Below, piece by piece: positions 44,103-53,333 of a stretch of DNA of 64,000 nt. The DNA is taken from positions 3,229,501 to 3,293,500 of the forward strand of contig NZ_CP005188.1 of assembly GCF_001563285.1 (NCBI RefSeq), read 5' to 3'. Within the stretch, counting starts at the first letter, position 1, and every line of letters begins with the position of its first letter. Under the pieces are notes generated by a model. It did no database searches and was not told where the DNA came from. It saw only the letters and a program-made list of their open reading frames with translations. This stretch comes from Sphingobium sp. MI1205. GTDB taxonomy: Bacteria; Pseudomonadota; Alphaproteobacteria; Sphingomonadales; Sphingomonadaceae. Both the position numbers and the translations under genes were made by a program.

Positions 44103-45040
44103 CGCTGCGCCTCCCAACCAATGCGCGTGGCGCGTGCCATCGCCAGCTCGAGCAGTTCGGGCACCGCCTCAATGTACCAGAACGTATGGTCGGGGCTGGC
44201 ATGGCCAAGCCAGGTCGTCAGCCTGATCATCTCCCGCGCCGGATCCTTGCCCATACGATACCAGTCGATCATGGTGCGAACTGCGAAGGTGTGGCGAAGG
44301 TCGTGTATGCGTGGTCCTTTGCCGTGCCGCTTGAACCGTGAGTATTCCCGCAACCCGATCGCTCGACTTACTCGTGCGAAGCTGGCTCGTGCCGACCATT
44401 CGCTGAGCCGGTCCCCATTACATCTGACAAAGAGGGGGGTGGATGCTCGACCAAGCAGCCGATTACGTTCTGTGGTGTAGGTGATCAACCGGTCTACGAC
44501 AGTCGGGTCGAGTGGCAGCAGGCGCTCCTTTCCCAGCTTTCCGTGCCTGACACTCAGCACACCGGTTGCAACATCGAGGTCGCTCGTGTCGAGCGCCAGC
44601 GCTTCGCTGATCCTGAGCCCCGTTACCGCGATGAGGCCGAAGAATGTCGAACACGTCAGCCCCCGCATTCCGTAGGTGGAAGGCAGTTCGCTGGCGGCTG
44701 CGATAATGTCACCGATTTCGACTTTGCTGTAGATGTATGGCCGTTTGCGGATTGTGCGATCCGGCAACAACCCGCGCGGCGGCGCTTCATGCGCCAAGTC
44801 GACACTGCTCAACCAAAGAGCGAACAACCGTACCATACCGAGCCGAGCGGACCGGGTGGACGACCCGGCAGCAGGCTGACTTGCGTCCCAGCGCAGGAAC
44901 AGGTCAGCGTCGATATGCTGCGCACCCGCATCGTCGGCAAAGCGGATAAAGCGGCGTAGCACCCGTTCGGAAGTCCTGAGATCATAGCCGAGGCTACGGC
45001 GAACGGCGAGATAGCGGTCAAGCTGGCTGGCGAGGCTCAT
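44099..45040 (-). CDS. Tyrosine recombinase 2 of the RIT element
   Basis: This 313-residue recombinase has Arg in TGLRISEALALD, His-x-x-Arg in HDLRHTFAVRTM, LGHASPDHTFWYIEAVPELL with the distal His and the Tyr. The N-terminal core-binding region reads LDRYLAVRRSLGYDLRTSERVLRRFIRFA. ATGA overlaps with both neighbours indicate one translationally coupled trio. Confidence 0.92.
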   Translation of the reverse strand: MSLASQLDRYLAVRRSLGYDLRTSERVLRRFIRFADDAGAQHIDADLFLRWDASQPAAGSSTRSARLGMVRLFALWLSSVDLAHEAPPRGLLPDRTIRKRPYIYSKVEIGDIIAAASELPSTYGMRGLTCSTFFGLIAVTGLRISEALALDTSDLDVATGVLSVRHGKLGKERLLPLDPTVVDRLITYTTERNRLLGRASTPLFVRCNGDRLSEWSARASFARVSRAIGLREYSRFKRHGKGPRIHDLRHTFAVRTMIDWYRMGKDPAREMIRLTTWLGHASPDHTFWYIEAVPELLELAMARATRIGWEAQR

Positions 45041-46254
45041 TGTGCACCTCCCGCGACGGGCCAGGGCTGGGCAATGGATCGCAAGCCTTCGATCTCAAGC
45101 CGGGCGTAGATCATGGTGGAACCGCGCGACCGGTGGCGCAGCATGTCGCCGACCTCGTCGAGTGAAGCGCCACGATTTATGAGTTGCGTGGCAAGGCTGT
45201 GGCGTAGAACATGCGATCCCACATAGGGCGTAGCGGGCTTCTGACCGGTCGCATCGAGCGCATCCTTGATGATAGCGTTGACGATCTGGCTATCCTTGAA
45301 TGGTCGATGCGGAGCGCGCTGGGTGACGAACAGGGTCCGGCAGTCAGTCGGTCCGCGCTCCTCCCTCAGATACCGGCTTAGGGCTTCACCGACCTCGGCG
45401 GTGATGGGCACACGGTCATGCACTTTGCCTTTGCCGCGCACAGTCAGTTCGCCTGAACGCCAGTCGATATCGTCGAGTTCGATCCTGGTGATTTCCGGCG
45501 CGCGAAGCCCAAGCCGTGCCATGATCAGGAGCATCGCATAATCGCGAACGCCGTGCCGGGGATTTCGGCGAACCCAGTCAAGCACGGCTTCGACGCCTTC
45601 GGGCGACAGATGTCGGGGAAGGCGCTTGTCGCGAGCCATCGCTGCTTTGGGCACGCTTAGGGCAAGGTTGGTCGCGGTGACGCCTCGTGCGAACAGGTAC
45701 TGGAAGAACGTGCGCAGATGCGTCACTGCACTCTTGTCTCGGTATGGCCGCCCCCGCGACAGCAAGTGTTGAACGAACCCGACGGCGTCAACGGGTCGTA
45801 AACTGGTCAGGTCGAACATGTCCGCACCAAAGCGGTGGTCCATGAAGCGGTTGGCAAAGCGGAGCGTATGGTGGATGCTGCGCGGACTGAGGCCGCGCTG
45901 TTTGGTGAGATAGGTTTCGAAGTCGGCCAGCAGTTCGGCGCGGGCGACCTCAGCGGGAGTCGGTGCAACCGGCTTGGCAACGCATATCTCGATCAGGTGC
46001 GCAGCGAATTTGCGCCCCAGGCTGTAAAGGCGGATCGTTCCTGTTCTCTGCGGCTCTGCTGCCCGACCCAGCTTTTCCGCAAGATCGGGCGTCAATGCCG
46101 ATGGTGCAATGCCAGCCTCATCCATTGCCAGTCCAAATCTGCGGATCAGATTTCGGTATTCTTTGATCGTGGCGTGTTTGTAGTTCGCCTCGGCAAAGCA
46201 GCGCATGAAGCTGTCGATGTACGGCTCAATGCAGGTTTTGGTGATTATCGTCAT
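45037..46254 (-). CDS. Tyrosine recombinase 1 of the RIT element
   Basis: This 405-residue recombinase has Arg in ARLGLRAPEITRIELDDIDW, His-x-x-Arg in HVLRHSLATQLI and the terminal LRHRSRGSTMIYARLEI with Tyr. Start at ATG 46254 (MTIITKTCIEPYI), leaving a 99-base divergent promoter region before the cargo gene at 46354; an ATG at 46434 would run into it. It is the first gene of the trio and ends in an ATGA overlap with recombinase 2. Confidence 0.9.
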   Translation of the reverse strand: MTIITKTCIEPYIDSFMRCFAEANYKHATIKEYRNLIRRFGLAMDEAGIAPSALTPDLAEKLGRAAEPQRTGTIRLYSLGRKFAAHLIEICVAKPVAPTPAEVARAELLADFETYLTKQRGLSPRSIHHTLRFANRFMDHRFGADMFDLTSLRPVDAVGFVQHLLSRGRPYRDKSAVTHLRTFFQYLFARGVTATNLALSVPKAAMARDKRLPRHLSPEGVEAVLDWVRRNPRHGVRDYAMLLIMARLGLRAPEITRIELDDIDWRSGELTVRGKGKVHDRVPITAEVGEALSRYLREERGPTDCRTLFVTQRAPHRPFKDSQIVNAIIKDALDATGQKPATPYVGSHVLRHSLATQLINRGASLDEVGDMLRHRSRGSTMIYARLEIEGLRSIAQPWPVAGGAQ

Positions 46255-46353
46255 GGTTTTCGTGCTCCATAGGGTTGGAGCGCGATCCGGGCCTTGTCGT
46301 CGCCCTGACTGCAAGATTATCAGTTGTGTTGGTTTCAGATATGCGGAGTGGGC

Positions 46354-46998
46354 ATGAAGCAGAAGACCAAGGTTTTGGGTGATGCAGCCGTAAAGGCGTT
46401 GATCGAGAAGTACGACTGCCCGGTGCCATTCCACGAAGTGCGCACCCGGCTTCTGGGCAATATCGCAACCCCGGAGCTATCGGCCTCGCCCTTGCAGATG
46501 ATTCAGGATTTATGGGGCGGTGAGTTGCCCGTGTTCGACAGCGTGGACGAAGCCAACGAATTGATTGGTGCTCTGATCGACGGCCTTTGGAATGGGCTGA
46601 CCCGGCACCAGAAGCGTAGTCAGCCATTCAGGCTGACACGTGTGTCGATGGACCCAACTGCTGCAAATCTCGGACACTACGGGCTGATCCGTCTTGAGGA
46701 ACTGGATGGCTTCATCGAAGGTCTGTTCAACGGTCATGATATCATCGATCTACCCGAACGTGCTCATGGCGCGATCGGCCAACTTGCCGAGCTCCGTGCG
46801 ATGATGGGCGGTATCTGCGAACTCGTGGAACGTGACCCCAATGCGGATGATCGCACCCAGCTTGACACGACATTCAAGCACCTGCGCGAACTGACCAAAA
46901 TCATGGAGACCGAAATCCACGAGACTGTGCTGGCTTGCACTCGTGCACGGCGACAGATGCTTGAAGGCATTCTCACCGAGAAGCCGACGGTGCATTGA
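46354..46998 (+). CDS. Unrecognised protein, RIT cargo gene 1
   Basis: This 214-residue protein belongs to no family I can name. It starts at ATG 46354 (MKQKTKVLGDAAVKALIEKY), divergent from the recombinases. It is acidic, with a middle section LEELDGFIEGLFNGHDIIDLPERAH and a predicted helical C-terminal half (LRELTKIMETEIHETVLACTRARRQMLE). No signal peptide or membrane segment is seen. It lies inside the inverted repeats, so it moves with the element; an accessory DNA-transposition or regulatory role is possible. Confidence 0.7.
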   Translation: MKQKTKVLGDAAVKALIEKYDCPVPFHEVRTRLLGNIATPELSASPLQMIQDLWGGELPVFDSVDEANELIGALIDGLWNGLTRHQKRSQPFRLTRVSMDPTAANLGHYGLIRLEELDGFIEGLFNGHDIIDLPERAHGAIGQLAELRAMMGGICELVERDPNADDRTQLDTTFKHLRELTKIMETEIHETVLACTRARRQMLEGILTEKPTVH

Positions 46999-47002
46999 TC
47001 CA

Positions 47003-47437
47003 ATGTCCGAGGAACGTCTCCGCGAGAAGCTGCGCAAGATCGAAGCTCTCTATGCCGGCGCCACGACCGCCGGCGAGCAAGCCGCCGCAGGTGCCGCTGC
47101 GGAACGCATTCGCCGCCAGTTCGCAACGGCCAGCAAACAAGAACGTGCCGAGGAGTTCAAGTTTTCAATTTCTGACCCCTGGTCACGACAGCTCTTCATC
47201 GCTCTGTGCCGCCGCTATGGCATCAAGCCATTTCGCTATGCGCGCATGCATCGTCAGACGGTGATTGTTCGCGCGCCAGCGAGTTTCGTTCGGATGACGC
47301 TATGGCCAGAGTTCGAGGAACTGAGCCAAGCCCTGACCTCGCATCTGGATGAAATCACGCAGAAGATCATCAGAGAAGAAGTGCACGAAGCCACGCAGGA
47401 TGCGGAAGAAGTGAGCGAACCGCGTCAGTTGCGCTGA
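47003..47437 (+). CDS. Unrecognised protein, RIT cargo gene 2 (DUF2786-like N-terminus)
   Basis: This 144-residue protein starts at ATG 47003, four bases after the first cargo gene's stop. The N-terminus (LREKLRKIEALYAGATTAGE, then AAAGAAAERIRRQF) is reminiscent of DUF2786-type proteins. It continues FSISDPWSRQLFIALCRRYGIKPF and VIVRAPASFVRMTLWPEF, with an acidic, helical end. It is soluble by appearance. Co-transcription with 46354 is likely. Function unknown; it lies inside the inverted repeats. Confidence 0.72.
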   Translation: MSEERLREKLRKIEALYAGATTAGEQAAAGAAAERIRRQFATASKQERAEEFKFSISDPWSRQLFIALCRRYGIKPFRYARMHRQTVIVRAPASFVRMTLWPEFEELSQALTSHLDEITQKIIREEVHEATQDAEEVSEPRQLR

Positions 47438-47529
47438 ACGTTCCCACATTCCAGCGGATTACCTCCCAGGCACCAGGAATATGCCGAAGCGGCACGTCAC
47501 CAAATCGCGGAAACACGAGATCCTACGAT

Positions 47530-47586
47530 GCCATGCGGCATAATCCGGGTTACGGCATTATGAACCTTATGCCGATATCGGCATAA
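47530..47586. repeat. RIT element right terminal inverted repeat and outer palindrome
   Basis: 47530-47562 is the 33-bp right inverted repeat. It is followed by 47567-47586, TTATGCCGATATCGGCATAA, a perfect palindrome built from the same TTATGCCG motif as the repeats. The palindrome is absent at the left end, so the ends are asymmetric. The preceding stretch 47438-47529 shows no gene. Confidence 0.82.
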
Positions 47587-47590
47587 AGGG

Positions 47591-47677
47591 CACGCCACCG
47601 GCCATCCCAAGCGGCTGGGGCGCGACCTCAGGAACGCATTCGGCAGCAAGGACTATGCCCGCGAGGAACTGGTCGCC
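47591..47677 (+). pseudogene. ardC: ardC, middle fragment (29 codons between two insertions)
   Basis: The frame reads HATGHPKRLGRD, then LRNAFGSKDYAREELVA. This is the part of the ArdC metallopeptidase domain that follows HELTH, leading towards the conserved (V)AELGSAFL region. It is flanked on the left by the RIT element and on the right, from 47678, by a second element that begins at the codons GTC GCC. The next ArdC codons (GAG ATG GGA) occur at 54578. Confidence 0.88.
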
Positions 47678-47690
47678 TTATCTGGACAGT
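47672..47690. repeat. Left attachment site of the second three-recombinase element
   Basis: The core GTCGCC (47672-47677) is followed inward by TTATCTGGACAGT (47678-47690). It mirrors the right site, which reads ATATCCTGACAGT on the minus strand next to GTCGCC at 54572-54577 (10 of 13 positions alike). The gap from here to the first recombinase gene (to 47874) holds no other recognised feature. Confidence 0.78.
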
Positions 47691-47874
47691 CTGCGCCGCT
47701 CGCAACTTTGCAGTAAGGTCGGCGATGGACGCCCACGGTAGGCAGTAATCAGGCTGGCCGTAGCGCTGACCCAAGAGCTGGCGGAGGCCAGCCTGATTGC
47801 TGCCAGGCCATAGTGCGCAACGGTGTGAAGGTCAGCTTCCGGGTGGGGGTCCGGGGGAGGGCTTCGCGCCGGTG

Positions 47875-49221
47875 TCGATCATTACTGTTTGCGAGCGCCG
47901 CGAGGCCAGGGGCCTCGATGCGCATGTGCCGCTGATCCTGCGCGGCGACGCGCTCTATGATCCCGATCTGGATCGCTTCTTTCTCGACCTGCCGTTGTCG
48001 GGCGTCCGCTCGCGCCATTCGCTGCGCGCCTATGCCTATGATGTCGTAGTCTGGCTTCGCTTTCTCGATGCCTGCGGCAAGACCGTGTGGGCTGCGACCC
48101 GCGACGATGTCGACGCCTATCATCGTGAGCGACGCCGCGACGAGGCCGATCACCGGATAACGGCCGCAAGCTGGAACCGTGCCGTCGCCAGTCTCGATCG
48201 CCTTTACCGATGGGGTGAGCAGCACGGGCTGATCACTGACGCGCCGTTCAGCCGCCGCGCCGTGTGGCGACCGGCGCATGGTGGCCGTCGCGGCATGATC
48301 GCGGCGCGCAATGACGCTTATGAACGTGTTGCCAGGCGATCGGATGTGCGGTTCGTCACGATGGACGACTACCGCATTTTCCGCGAGGTCGGCCTGCGCG
48401 GCCTTACCCCTGACGGCACCGAGCGCCCCGGCGCGCGCGACCGGAACGGGCTGCGCAACGCGCTGTTCGCCGATCTTCTCGTCACCACCGGCCTGCGCCT
48501 CGAAGAGGCGTCGGGTCTACTCGCCGCCGAGCTCGCGGCGATCGACCGCGAGGACAGCGATGCACAACAACTTTGGCTGCCTCTCCCGCCACCGCTGACC
48601 AAGGGCGACCGGGGACGCAGCGTCCTGCTCCCGCGTCGGCTGCTTCGTCAGATTGCCGCCTACGTCGCCGTCGAGCGCGCCGCGGGCGTCGCCAAGTTCG
48701 CCGCGCGAGACGGCGCGACCAAGCTCGAACGACCGATCCCTGTCACCCGCGCCGGTCTCGACCGCATGCGCGATATCTGCACCCCGGAGGAACGATGCCG
48801 CCTGATCCTCTGCGACGAGGATGGACCGCCCCGCGAGCCGGCGGCGCTGTGGCTGACCGAGGTCGGGCAGCCTGTTCGGCCCAACTCGTGGGAGGTGATC
48901 TTCACCCGTGCTGGCAACCGGTGCGCGGAGAACGGCTTCCCGCTGTCGATCAACCCGCACCAGCTTCGCCACACGTTCGCAGTCCATATGCTTGCCTTGC
49001 TGATCCAGCAGCGACTGCGCGAAGCGGCATTGCCGGCGGGGCCGATGGAGAGCTACCGGCTGATCCTCGGGGACCCGCTGCAACAGGTGCAACGCCTGCT
49101 CGGCCACGCGAGCCTCACCACCACCTATATCTACCTCGACCATATTGCGACCCGCGCCGATACGGTGGATGCGGCGGTCGAGGAGCTGCTTGCGCTGCTG
49201 CCGGGACCGCAGGGCGCATGA
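47875..49221 (+). CDS. Tyrosine recombinase 1 of the second element
   Basis: This 448-residue canonical integrase has an N-terminal core-binding part (SRHSLRAYAYDVVVWLRFLDACG). Its catalytic residues are Arg in TGLRLEEASGL, His-x-x-Arg in HQLRHTFAVHML, His in LLGHASLTTT and Tyr in YIYLDHIA. GTG 47875 behind GGGGGAGGG is my start; the frame extends to ATG 47797. Its stop overlaps the next gene's ATG (ATGA). It is probably the catalytically competent integrase of this element. Confidence 0.88.
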   Translation, partial: SIITVCERREARGLDAHVPLILRGDALYDPDLDRFFLDLPLSGVRSRHSLRAYAYDVVVWLRFLDACGKTVWAATRDDVDAYHRERRRDEADHRITAASWNRAVASLDRLYRWGEQHGLITDAPFSRRAVWRPAHGGRRGMIAARNDAYERVARRSDVRFVTMDDYRIFREVGLRGLTPDGTERPGARDRNGLRNALFADLLVTTGLRLEEASGLLAAELAAIDREDSDAQQLWLPLPPPLTKGDRGRSVLLPRRLLRQIAAYVAVERAAGVAKFAARDGATKLERPIPVTRAGLDRMRDICTPEERCRLILCDEDGPPREPAALWLTEVGQPVRPNSWEVIFTRAGNRCAENGFPLSINPHQLRHTFAVHMLALLIQQRLREAALPAGPMESYRLILGDPLQQVQRLLGHASLTTTYIYLDHIATRADTVDAAVEELLALLPGPQGA

Positions 49222-51005
49222 GCGGTCGTCCCCGCAAGGGCCGGCCCGTCGCCTTCGTGCCGATCACGCCGGAGCCCGTGCAGCCTGATCCCGTGCTCGG
49301 CCTCAAGTTCACCATCGAGGCGCGGCATGGCGGGACGGTCCTGATCGATATGGCCGCACTCGATCCTCGTCCGCTCGCCATCGCCTTTGCTGGCGCATTG
49401 CGACGGTCGGCCGCGCTCGGAGGACCGATCGGTGCGGCGAGCGTCATCAAGCAGTATGTAAATGCCTACCGCCTGTTCTTCGCCTGGCTTGGCGACGAAG
49501 CGCTGAACGTGGCTGGCGTCGGCGACCTGCGCGCAGCCCATATCGATGGGTTCGCCTCCGCGCTCGACCGCCGCGGGATGGGCGCGATCCACCGGCACAT
49601 AACGGTCGGCAAGATCGTCAACACATTGCGCGCGATCGAGGCAGACCGGCCCGATCGGATCGCGCCTGACCTGCATGAGCGGCTGCGCTACACACTGGCC
49701 ACGTCGGCGGGCCGCTCGACCCCGCGCGATGCTTATAGCCCCTTCGTTGCCCGCGCGTTGCGCGACGCCGCGAGGACCGACGTCGAAGCGATGTTCCGCC
49801 GTCTCGGTGCCGACGACCGCACCGATGAGGGCGACCCGGTCATCGCCAGCGTGCGCGCCGAGGTCGAAGCGATCATCGCGCGGCAGGGCTTTATCGTCGC
49901 AGACCAGCCCGCGCTGAAGAGCCTCTATTTCATGCGCATGCGACGCGGATTGCCGATCAGCACGCTCATCGACGATCTGCATGGCCGCCATCACCTGCTT
50001 GCGCGCGATCTGCCGGCGCTGCTCGTGCTGCTCACGCTCGATACCGGGCTCGAGCCCGAGTGCCTGAAGGCGCTGACCGTGGATTGTCTCACCAACCCCC
50101 ATGCCGGCACGGTGGAACTGCGCTATCTCAAGCGCCGCGCCCGCGGCGCCGAGCACAAGAGCATGCGCGTCCGCGACGGCGGTGGTGGCACGCCTGGCGG
50201 CCTCATCCGTCGCCTGATCGACGTCACCGCGCCAGCCCGCGAGCATCTGACCGATGATCGTCTTTGGGTTTATCACAACGTTGGCGGCCTGCGGGCGGGT
50301 ATCGCTCATCCGAAGGAGCGGATCGCTGCCTGGATAGCACAGCATGCTATTGTCGATGACGACGGCAAGCCGCTCCACCTGCTGCTCTCCCGGCTCCGCA
50401 AGACCCACAAGGCGCTGTGGTACACGAAGACTGAGGGGCACATGGCCCGCTTCGCAGTCGGTCATTCGCGCGAGGTTGCGGGGCGCCACTATGCCGATCT
50501 GCCGTCGCTTCGGTCCCTGCACGAGAAGACCCTCGCTGACGCCTTTCGCGAAGCGGTCGCCACCGCGACGCCGACCGTGCTGCCGCCCACCGCCGAGAAG
50601 GCGTTGCGCCAATCGCCCGATCAGGCCGCGCCGCTGATGCCGCCCGATACCGTCGGTCCGTTGCTCGACGGCGAACAGGATGTCTGGCTCGCCGCCTGCG
50701 CGGGCTTCCATAGCAGTCCCTTCGCCGATGCCGGATCACCCTGCGCGCAGCCCTTCTGGGGTTGCCTCGATTGTCCCAACGCCGTCATCACCGCGCGCAA
50801 GCTCCCCGCGATCCTCGCTTTCCTCGCATTCGTCGAAGAGCAGAGGCTGAGCCTGCCCGCGAACGATTGGGCGGCCAAGTTCGGCCGCGTCCATGCCCGC
50901 ATCACCGCCCAGGTCCTGCCGGCATTCTCCGATGCCGTCATCGCCGATGCGCGCCGGCAGATGGAAGGCGAACGGCTTTATCTGCCGCCGGAGGCACGCA
51001 CATGA
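49218..51005 (+). CDS. Divergent recombinase-like protein 2 with Cys-rich C-terminus
   Basis: This 595-residue protein starts at ATG 49218 inside the ATGA overlap. The C-terminal half is integrase-like (RLRKTHKALWYTK, FAVGHSREVAGRHYADL), with His and Tyr in place. But where the first catalytic Arg is expected the sequence reads TGLEPECLKALTVDCL, with Glu for Arg, so strand-transfer activity may be lost. The end carries a Cys cluster (SPCAQPFWGCLDCPNAVITARK), probably zinc-binding. An accessory or DNA-architecture role within the trio is plausible. Confidence 0.82.
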   Translation: MSGRPRKGRPVAFVPITPEPVQPDPVLGLKFTIEARHGGTVLIDMAALDPRPLAIAFAGALRRSAALGGPIGAASVIKQYVNAYRLFFAWLGDEALNVAGVGDLRAAHIDGFASALDRRGMGAIHRHITVGKIVNTLRAIEADRPDRIAPDLHERLRYTLATSAGRSTPRDAYSPFVARALRDAARTDVEAMFRRLGADDRTDEGDPVIASVRAEVEAIIARQGFIVADQPALKSLYFMRMRRGLPISTLIDDLHGRHHLLARDLPALLVLLTLDTGLEPECLKALTVDCLTNPHAGTVELRYLKRRARGAEHKSMRVRDGGGGTPGGLIRRLIDVTAPAREHLTDDRLWVYHNVGGLRAGIAHPKERIAAWIAQHAIVDDDGKPLHLLLSRLRKTHKALWYTKTEGHMARFAVGHSREVAGRHYADLPSLRSLHEKTLADAFREAVATATPTVLPPTAEKALRQSPDQAAPLMPPDTVGPLLDGEQDVWLAACAGFHSSPFADAGSPCAQPFWGCLDCPNAVITARKLPAILAFLAFVEEQRLSLPANDWAAKFGRVHARITAQVLPAFSDAVIADARRQMEGERLYLPPEART

Positions 51006-53164
51006 CCATGCCAGCCCATGTCCAGGCGCCCGCCTTCGACGATCGCGCCGTGCTGGCGAGCGCGCCGCTCAAGGCCGGTCACGCCCGCGAAGATCTGTCG
51101 CGCGTCGGCGACGCGAGCTGGGATCTCGGTCCCGCCGTATTCCGCGAGAACGCCCGGCGCTGCCACGTCACCGTGCATTTCGACGTGCTCGAACATGCCG
51201 ATGTCCAGGCGGCGATGCGCGCCTATCTCTACGCCCGCCTCAACGCCGATCTCCCCGGCTATCGGACGAAGTTACCGCCCGCCTGCATCCGCCAGGCATT
51301 CAACCGTGCCCGCCGGTTCTTCGCCTTCGCCCGTGAGCGGCTCGGACGGCTCGACGTTTCCCGTATCGATCAGCCATTGGTCGATGCCTATGCCCGTCAT
51401 CTCCGTGACGATCCTGCCCGACGACCCGTCATCGTCGGTCACCTCCTCGAAGTGGTCTCCGATCTCTATTACTATCGTGACCACCTCGCTGACGGAGGCC
51501 TTGTATTCGAGCCCTGGGCCGGACAGGCGCCCGCCCGCGTTGCGGGCTACCGCCATGTCCGGGAGAACCGCACCCCACGGTTCCCGGAAGAGGTCATCGC
51601 CGCGCTGCTCGCCTGGTCGTTGCGCTACGTCACCGTCTTCGCTGACGATATTCTCGCCGCCCGCCGCGAGCTTGATCGGCTCGAAGCGCGCCGGGATCGC
51701 CTTGTCACCGCCGACGCCGGCCTCTCGGACCCTGATCGCCGGCAACGTCGCCGCACCCGCCTGAAGGCCTATTTCGATCGCCGACGCCGCGAGGGGCGCG
51801 GCGCACCGATCTGGGCCACCGCTCATAACGGCAAGCTGCGCGTCGACCCCAACACCGGCAGCGTGACCCCACCGATCAACGCCCATCTCTTACATCTCCA
51901 TGTCGGGATCGACGTGCAGGCGGAACCGCACGCACATCTCATGCTGACCGGCGGCGAAGCGAGGCTGATCGATGCAGTGGCGGCCGAGCTGGGGGTGGAG
52001 GTCGGCGGCATGGACACGCCGATCTCGATCGATCCCGATAGCGGTCGGCCATGGCGCGAGCGCTTCGACGCGAAGACTCTCGCACACGAGGAACGGATGC
52101 TCCAGGCCGCCGCTTATATCGTGTGCGCCTATCTGACCGGCATGCGCGACTGCGAGGTGCAGGCGATGCGGCGCGGGTGTGTCTCTATCGCGCGCAGCGA
52201 GGACGGCCTGATCGAACGGCATCGCATCCGATCGACCATCTACAAGCGCCGGGCGGCGGTGGACGAAGTGGCGAGCTGGGTGACGATCGAGCCGGTCGCC
52301 GATGCGATCACGGTGCTCGAACGCCTGTCGGCAGGACCGGCGCGCGCCAGCGGCAGCGATACGCTCTGGCCGGTACTGCGCGCGAGCGCCGTCTCCAAGA
52401 CGCATCTGTCGAGCGAGGTGGTCCGCCAGCTCAACGCCTTCCGCGACCACCTCAACACCGCCTTCGGCAACCCCGATATGCCGGTCATCCCGCGCGGTCC
52501 CGACGGCAAGCCGTGGCGCATCACGACACGGCAGTTCCGGCGCACGATCGCGTGGCACATCGCCAACCGCCCGTTCGGCACCATCGCCGGCATGATCCAG
52601 TACAAGCACGCCTCGGTCGCCGCTTTCGAGGGCTATGCCGGGACCAGCGCATCGGGGTTTCGCGCCGAGGTCGAAGCGCAGCGCCGGCTCGGTCAGATTG
52701 ACGATCTGCTGGACTATTTCGACCGCCGTCAGGGCGGCGCATCGCTCGGCGGCCCAGCGGGACCGCGCATCGCGCGGACGCTCGACGATGCCGCCGTCAG
52801 ACAAGGGCCTTTGCCCGCCATGATCGCCGATCGCGCCCGCCTGCGCGTCATGCTCGCCAGCGTCGCGCGCACCTTCCATGTCGGCCCGCTCGCGGATTGC
52901 TTCTTTGATCCCGCGACCGCGCTCTGCCTCAAGCGCGTGACGACCCCTGATCCCGCGCAGCCGCTCACCGCCCTGTGCGAGCCGACCCGCTGTCCCAACG
53001 CCTGCATCACCGCCCGCCACAGGCCGGCCTGGGAACGCGCGGCGGCCGATGCCAGGGCGCATCTACGCGAACGGCGCATCTCCGATCTTCAGCGTCAGGC
53101 TCTCCAGCGCGAGCTTGATCGCCTGACCGCGGTGATTGCCGGGATCGATCCTCCCACGCCGTAG
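51002..53164 (+). CDS. Large recombinase-like protein 3 with Cys-rich C-terminus
   Basis: This 720-residue protein is coupled by ATGA overlap. It has integrase-like motifs: LTGMRDCEVQAMRRG with the first Arg, RQFRRTIAWHIANRPFG, QYKHASVAAFEGYAGTSASGF with a candidate Tyr. It is followed by a Cys-bearing tail (CFFDPATALCLKRV, CEPTRCPNACITARH) resembling the tail of protein 2. It is much longer than ordinary integrases. Together the three proteins form a second, unrelated trio in the same host gene. Confidence 0.82.
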   Translation: MTMPAHVQAPAFDDRAVLASAPLKAGHAREDLSRVGDASWDLGPAVFRENARRCHVTVHFDVLEHADVQAAMRAYLYARLNADLPGYRTKLPPACIRQAFNRARRFFAFARERLGRLDVSRIDQPLVDAYARHLRDDPARRPVIVGHLLEVVSDLYYYRDHLADGGLVFEPWAGQAPARVAGYRHVRENRTPRFPEEVIAALLAWSLRYVTVFADDILAARRELDRLEARRDRLVTADAGLSDPDRRQRRRTRLKAYFDRRRREGRGAPIWATAHNGKLRVDPNTGSVTPPINAHLLHLHVGIDVQAEPHAHLMLTGGEARLIDAVAAELGVEVGGMDTPISIDPDSGRPWRERFDAKTLAHEERMLQAAAYIVCAYLTGMRDCEVQAMRRGCVSIARSEDGLIERHRIRSTIYKRRAAVDEVASWVTIEPVADAITVLERLSAGPARASGSDTLWPVLRASAVSKTHLSSEVVRQLNAFRDHLNTAFGNPDMPVIPRGPDGKPWRITTRQFRRTIAWHIANRPFGTIAGMIQYKHASVAAFEGYAGTSASGFRAEVEAQRRLGQIDDLLDYFDRRQGGASLGGPAGPRIARTLDDAAVRQGPLPAMIADRARLRVMLASVARTFHVGPLADCFFDPATALCLKRVTTPDPAQPLTALCEPTRCPNACITARHRPAWERAAADARAHLRERRISDLQRQALQRELDRLTAVIAGIDPPTP

Positions 53165-53333
53165 ACCACCCCGGCTGTTGGCGGAGTCCTGCGCCGGTCG
53201 GCGCGCCCGCGCAACGGCTTCGCCGTCCTTCGCTTCGCTGCGGCCCTGACGGGTGCGCGAGCCCCCCTGTGCCCGGCGCGAACGGGCCTCCGCCGCCGGG
53301 GATGGTCCCCGGCGCGAGAACGGAGAACAGATC
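53165..53333 (+). promoter_or_regulatory. GC-rich leader before the second ardC
   Basis: There is no gene in this 169-base space. It holds several short inverted repeats (for example GGGGATGGTCCCC near 53300) and the block GCGGCCCTGAC (53240-53250). Closely similar blocks precede DUF736 (about 58168) and the 60317 gene (about 60239). ACGGAG precedes the ATG at 53334. Confidence 0.4.

Larger units (their letters stand above)
43026..47586 (-). mobile_element. RIT (recombinase-in-trio) element with two cargo genes
   Basis: Three consecutive, overlapping tyrosine-recombinase genes on one strand define a RIT element. Terminal inverted repeats of 33 bp (43026-43058 and 47530-47562) match at 32 of 33 positions. 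Outside the right repeat a perfect 20-bp palindrome lies at 47567-47586. Two plus-strand genes (46354, 47003) are carried as cargo, divergent from the recombinases. The element is inserted in ardC between the codons for HELTH and HATGH. CATAA occurs at both edges (43026-43030, 47582-47586), but whether it is a target duplication is uncertain. The right boundary could also be 47562. Confidence 0.85.

Noticed and set aside
48573-49217. N-terminal extension of recombinase-like protein 2 starting at 48573
   Set aside because: That extension lies over the catalytic part of recombinase 1 in another frame; ATG 49218 in the ATGA overlap is the natural start.
49131-53062. Long antisense ORFs (49131-50711, 51890-53062) opposite the recombinase genes
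   Set aside because: They mirror the codon pattern of the coding strand and contain no domain; the plus-strand genes are linked by ATGA overlaps and carry recombinase motifs.
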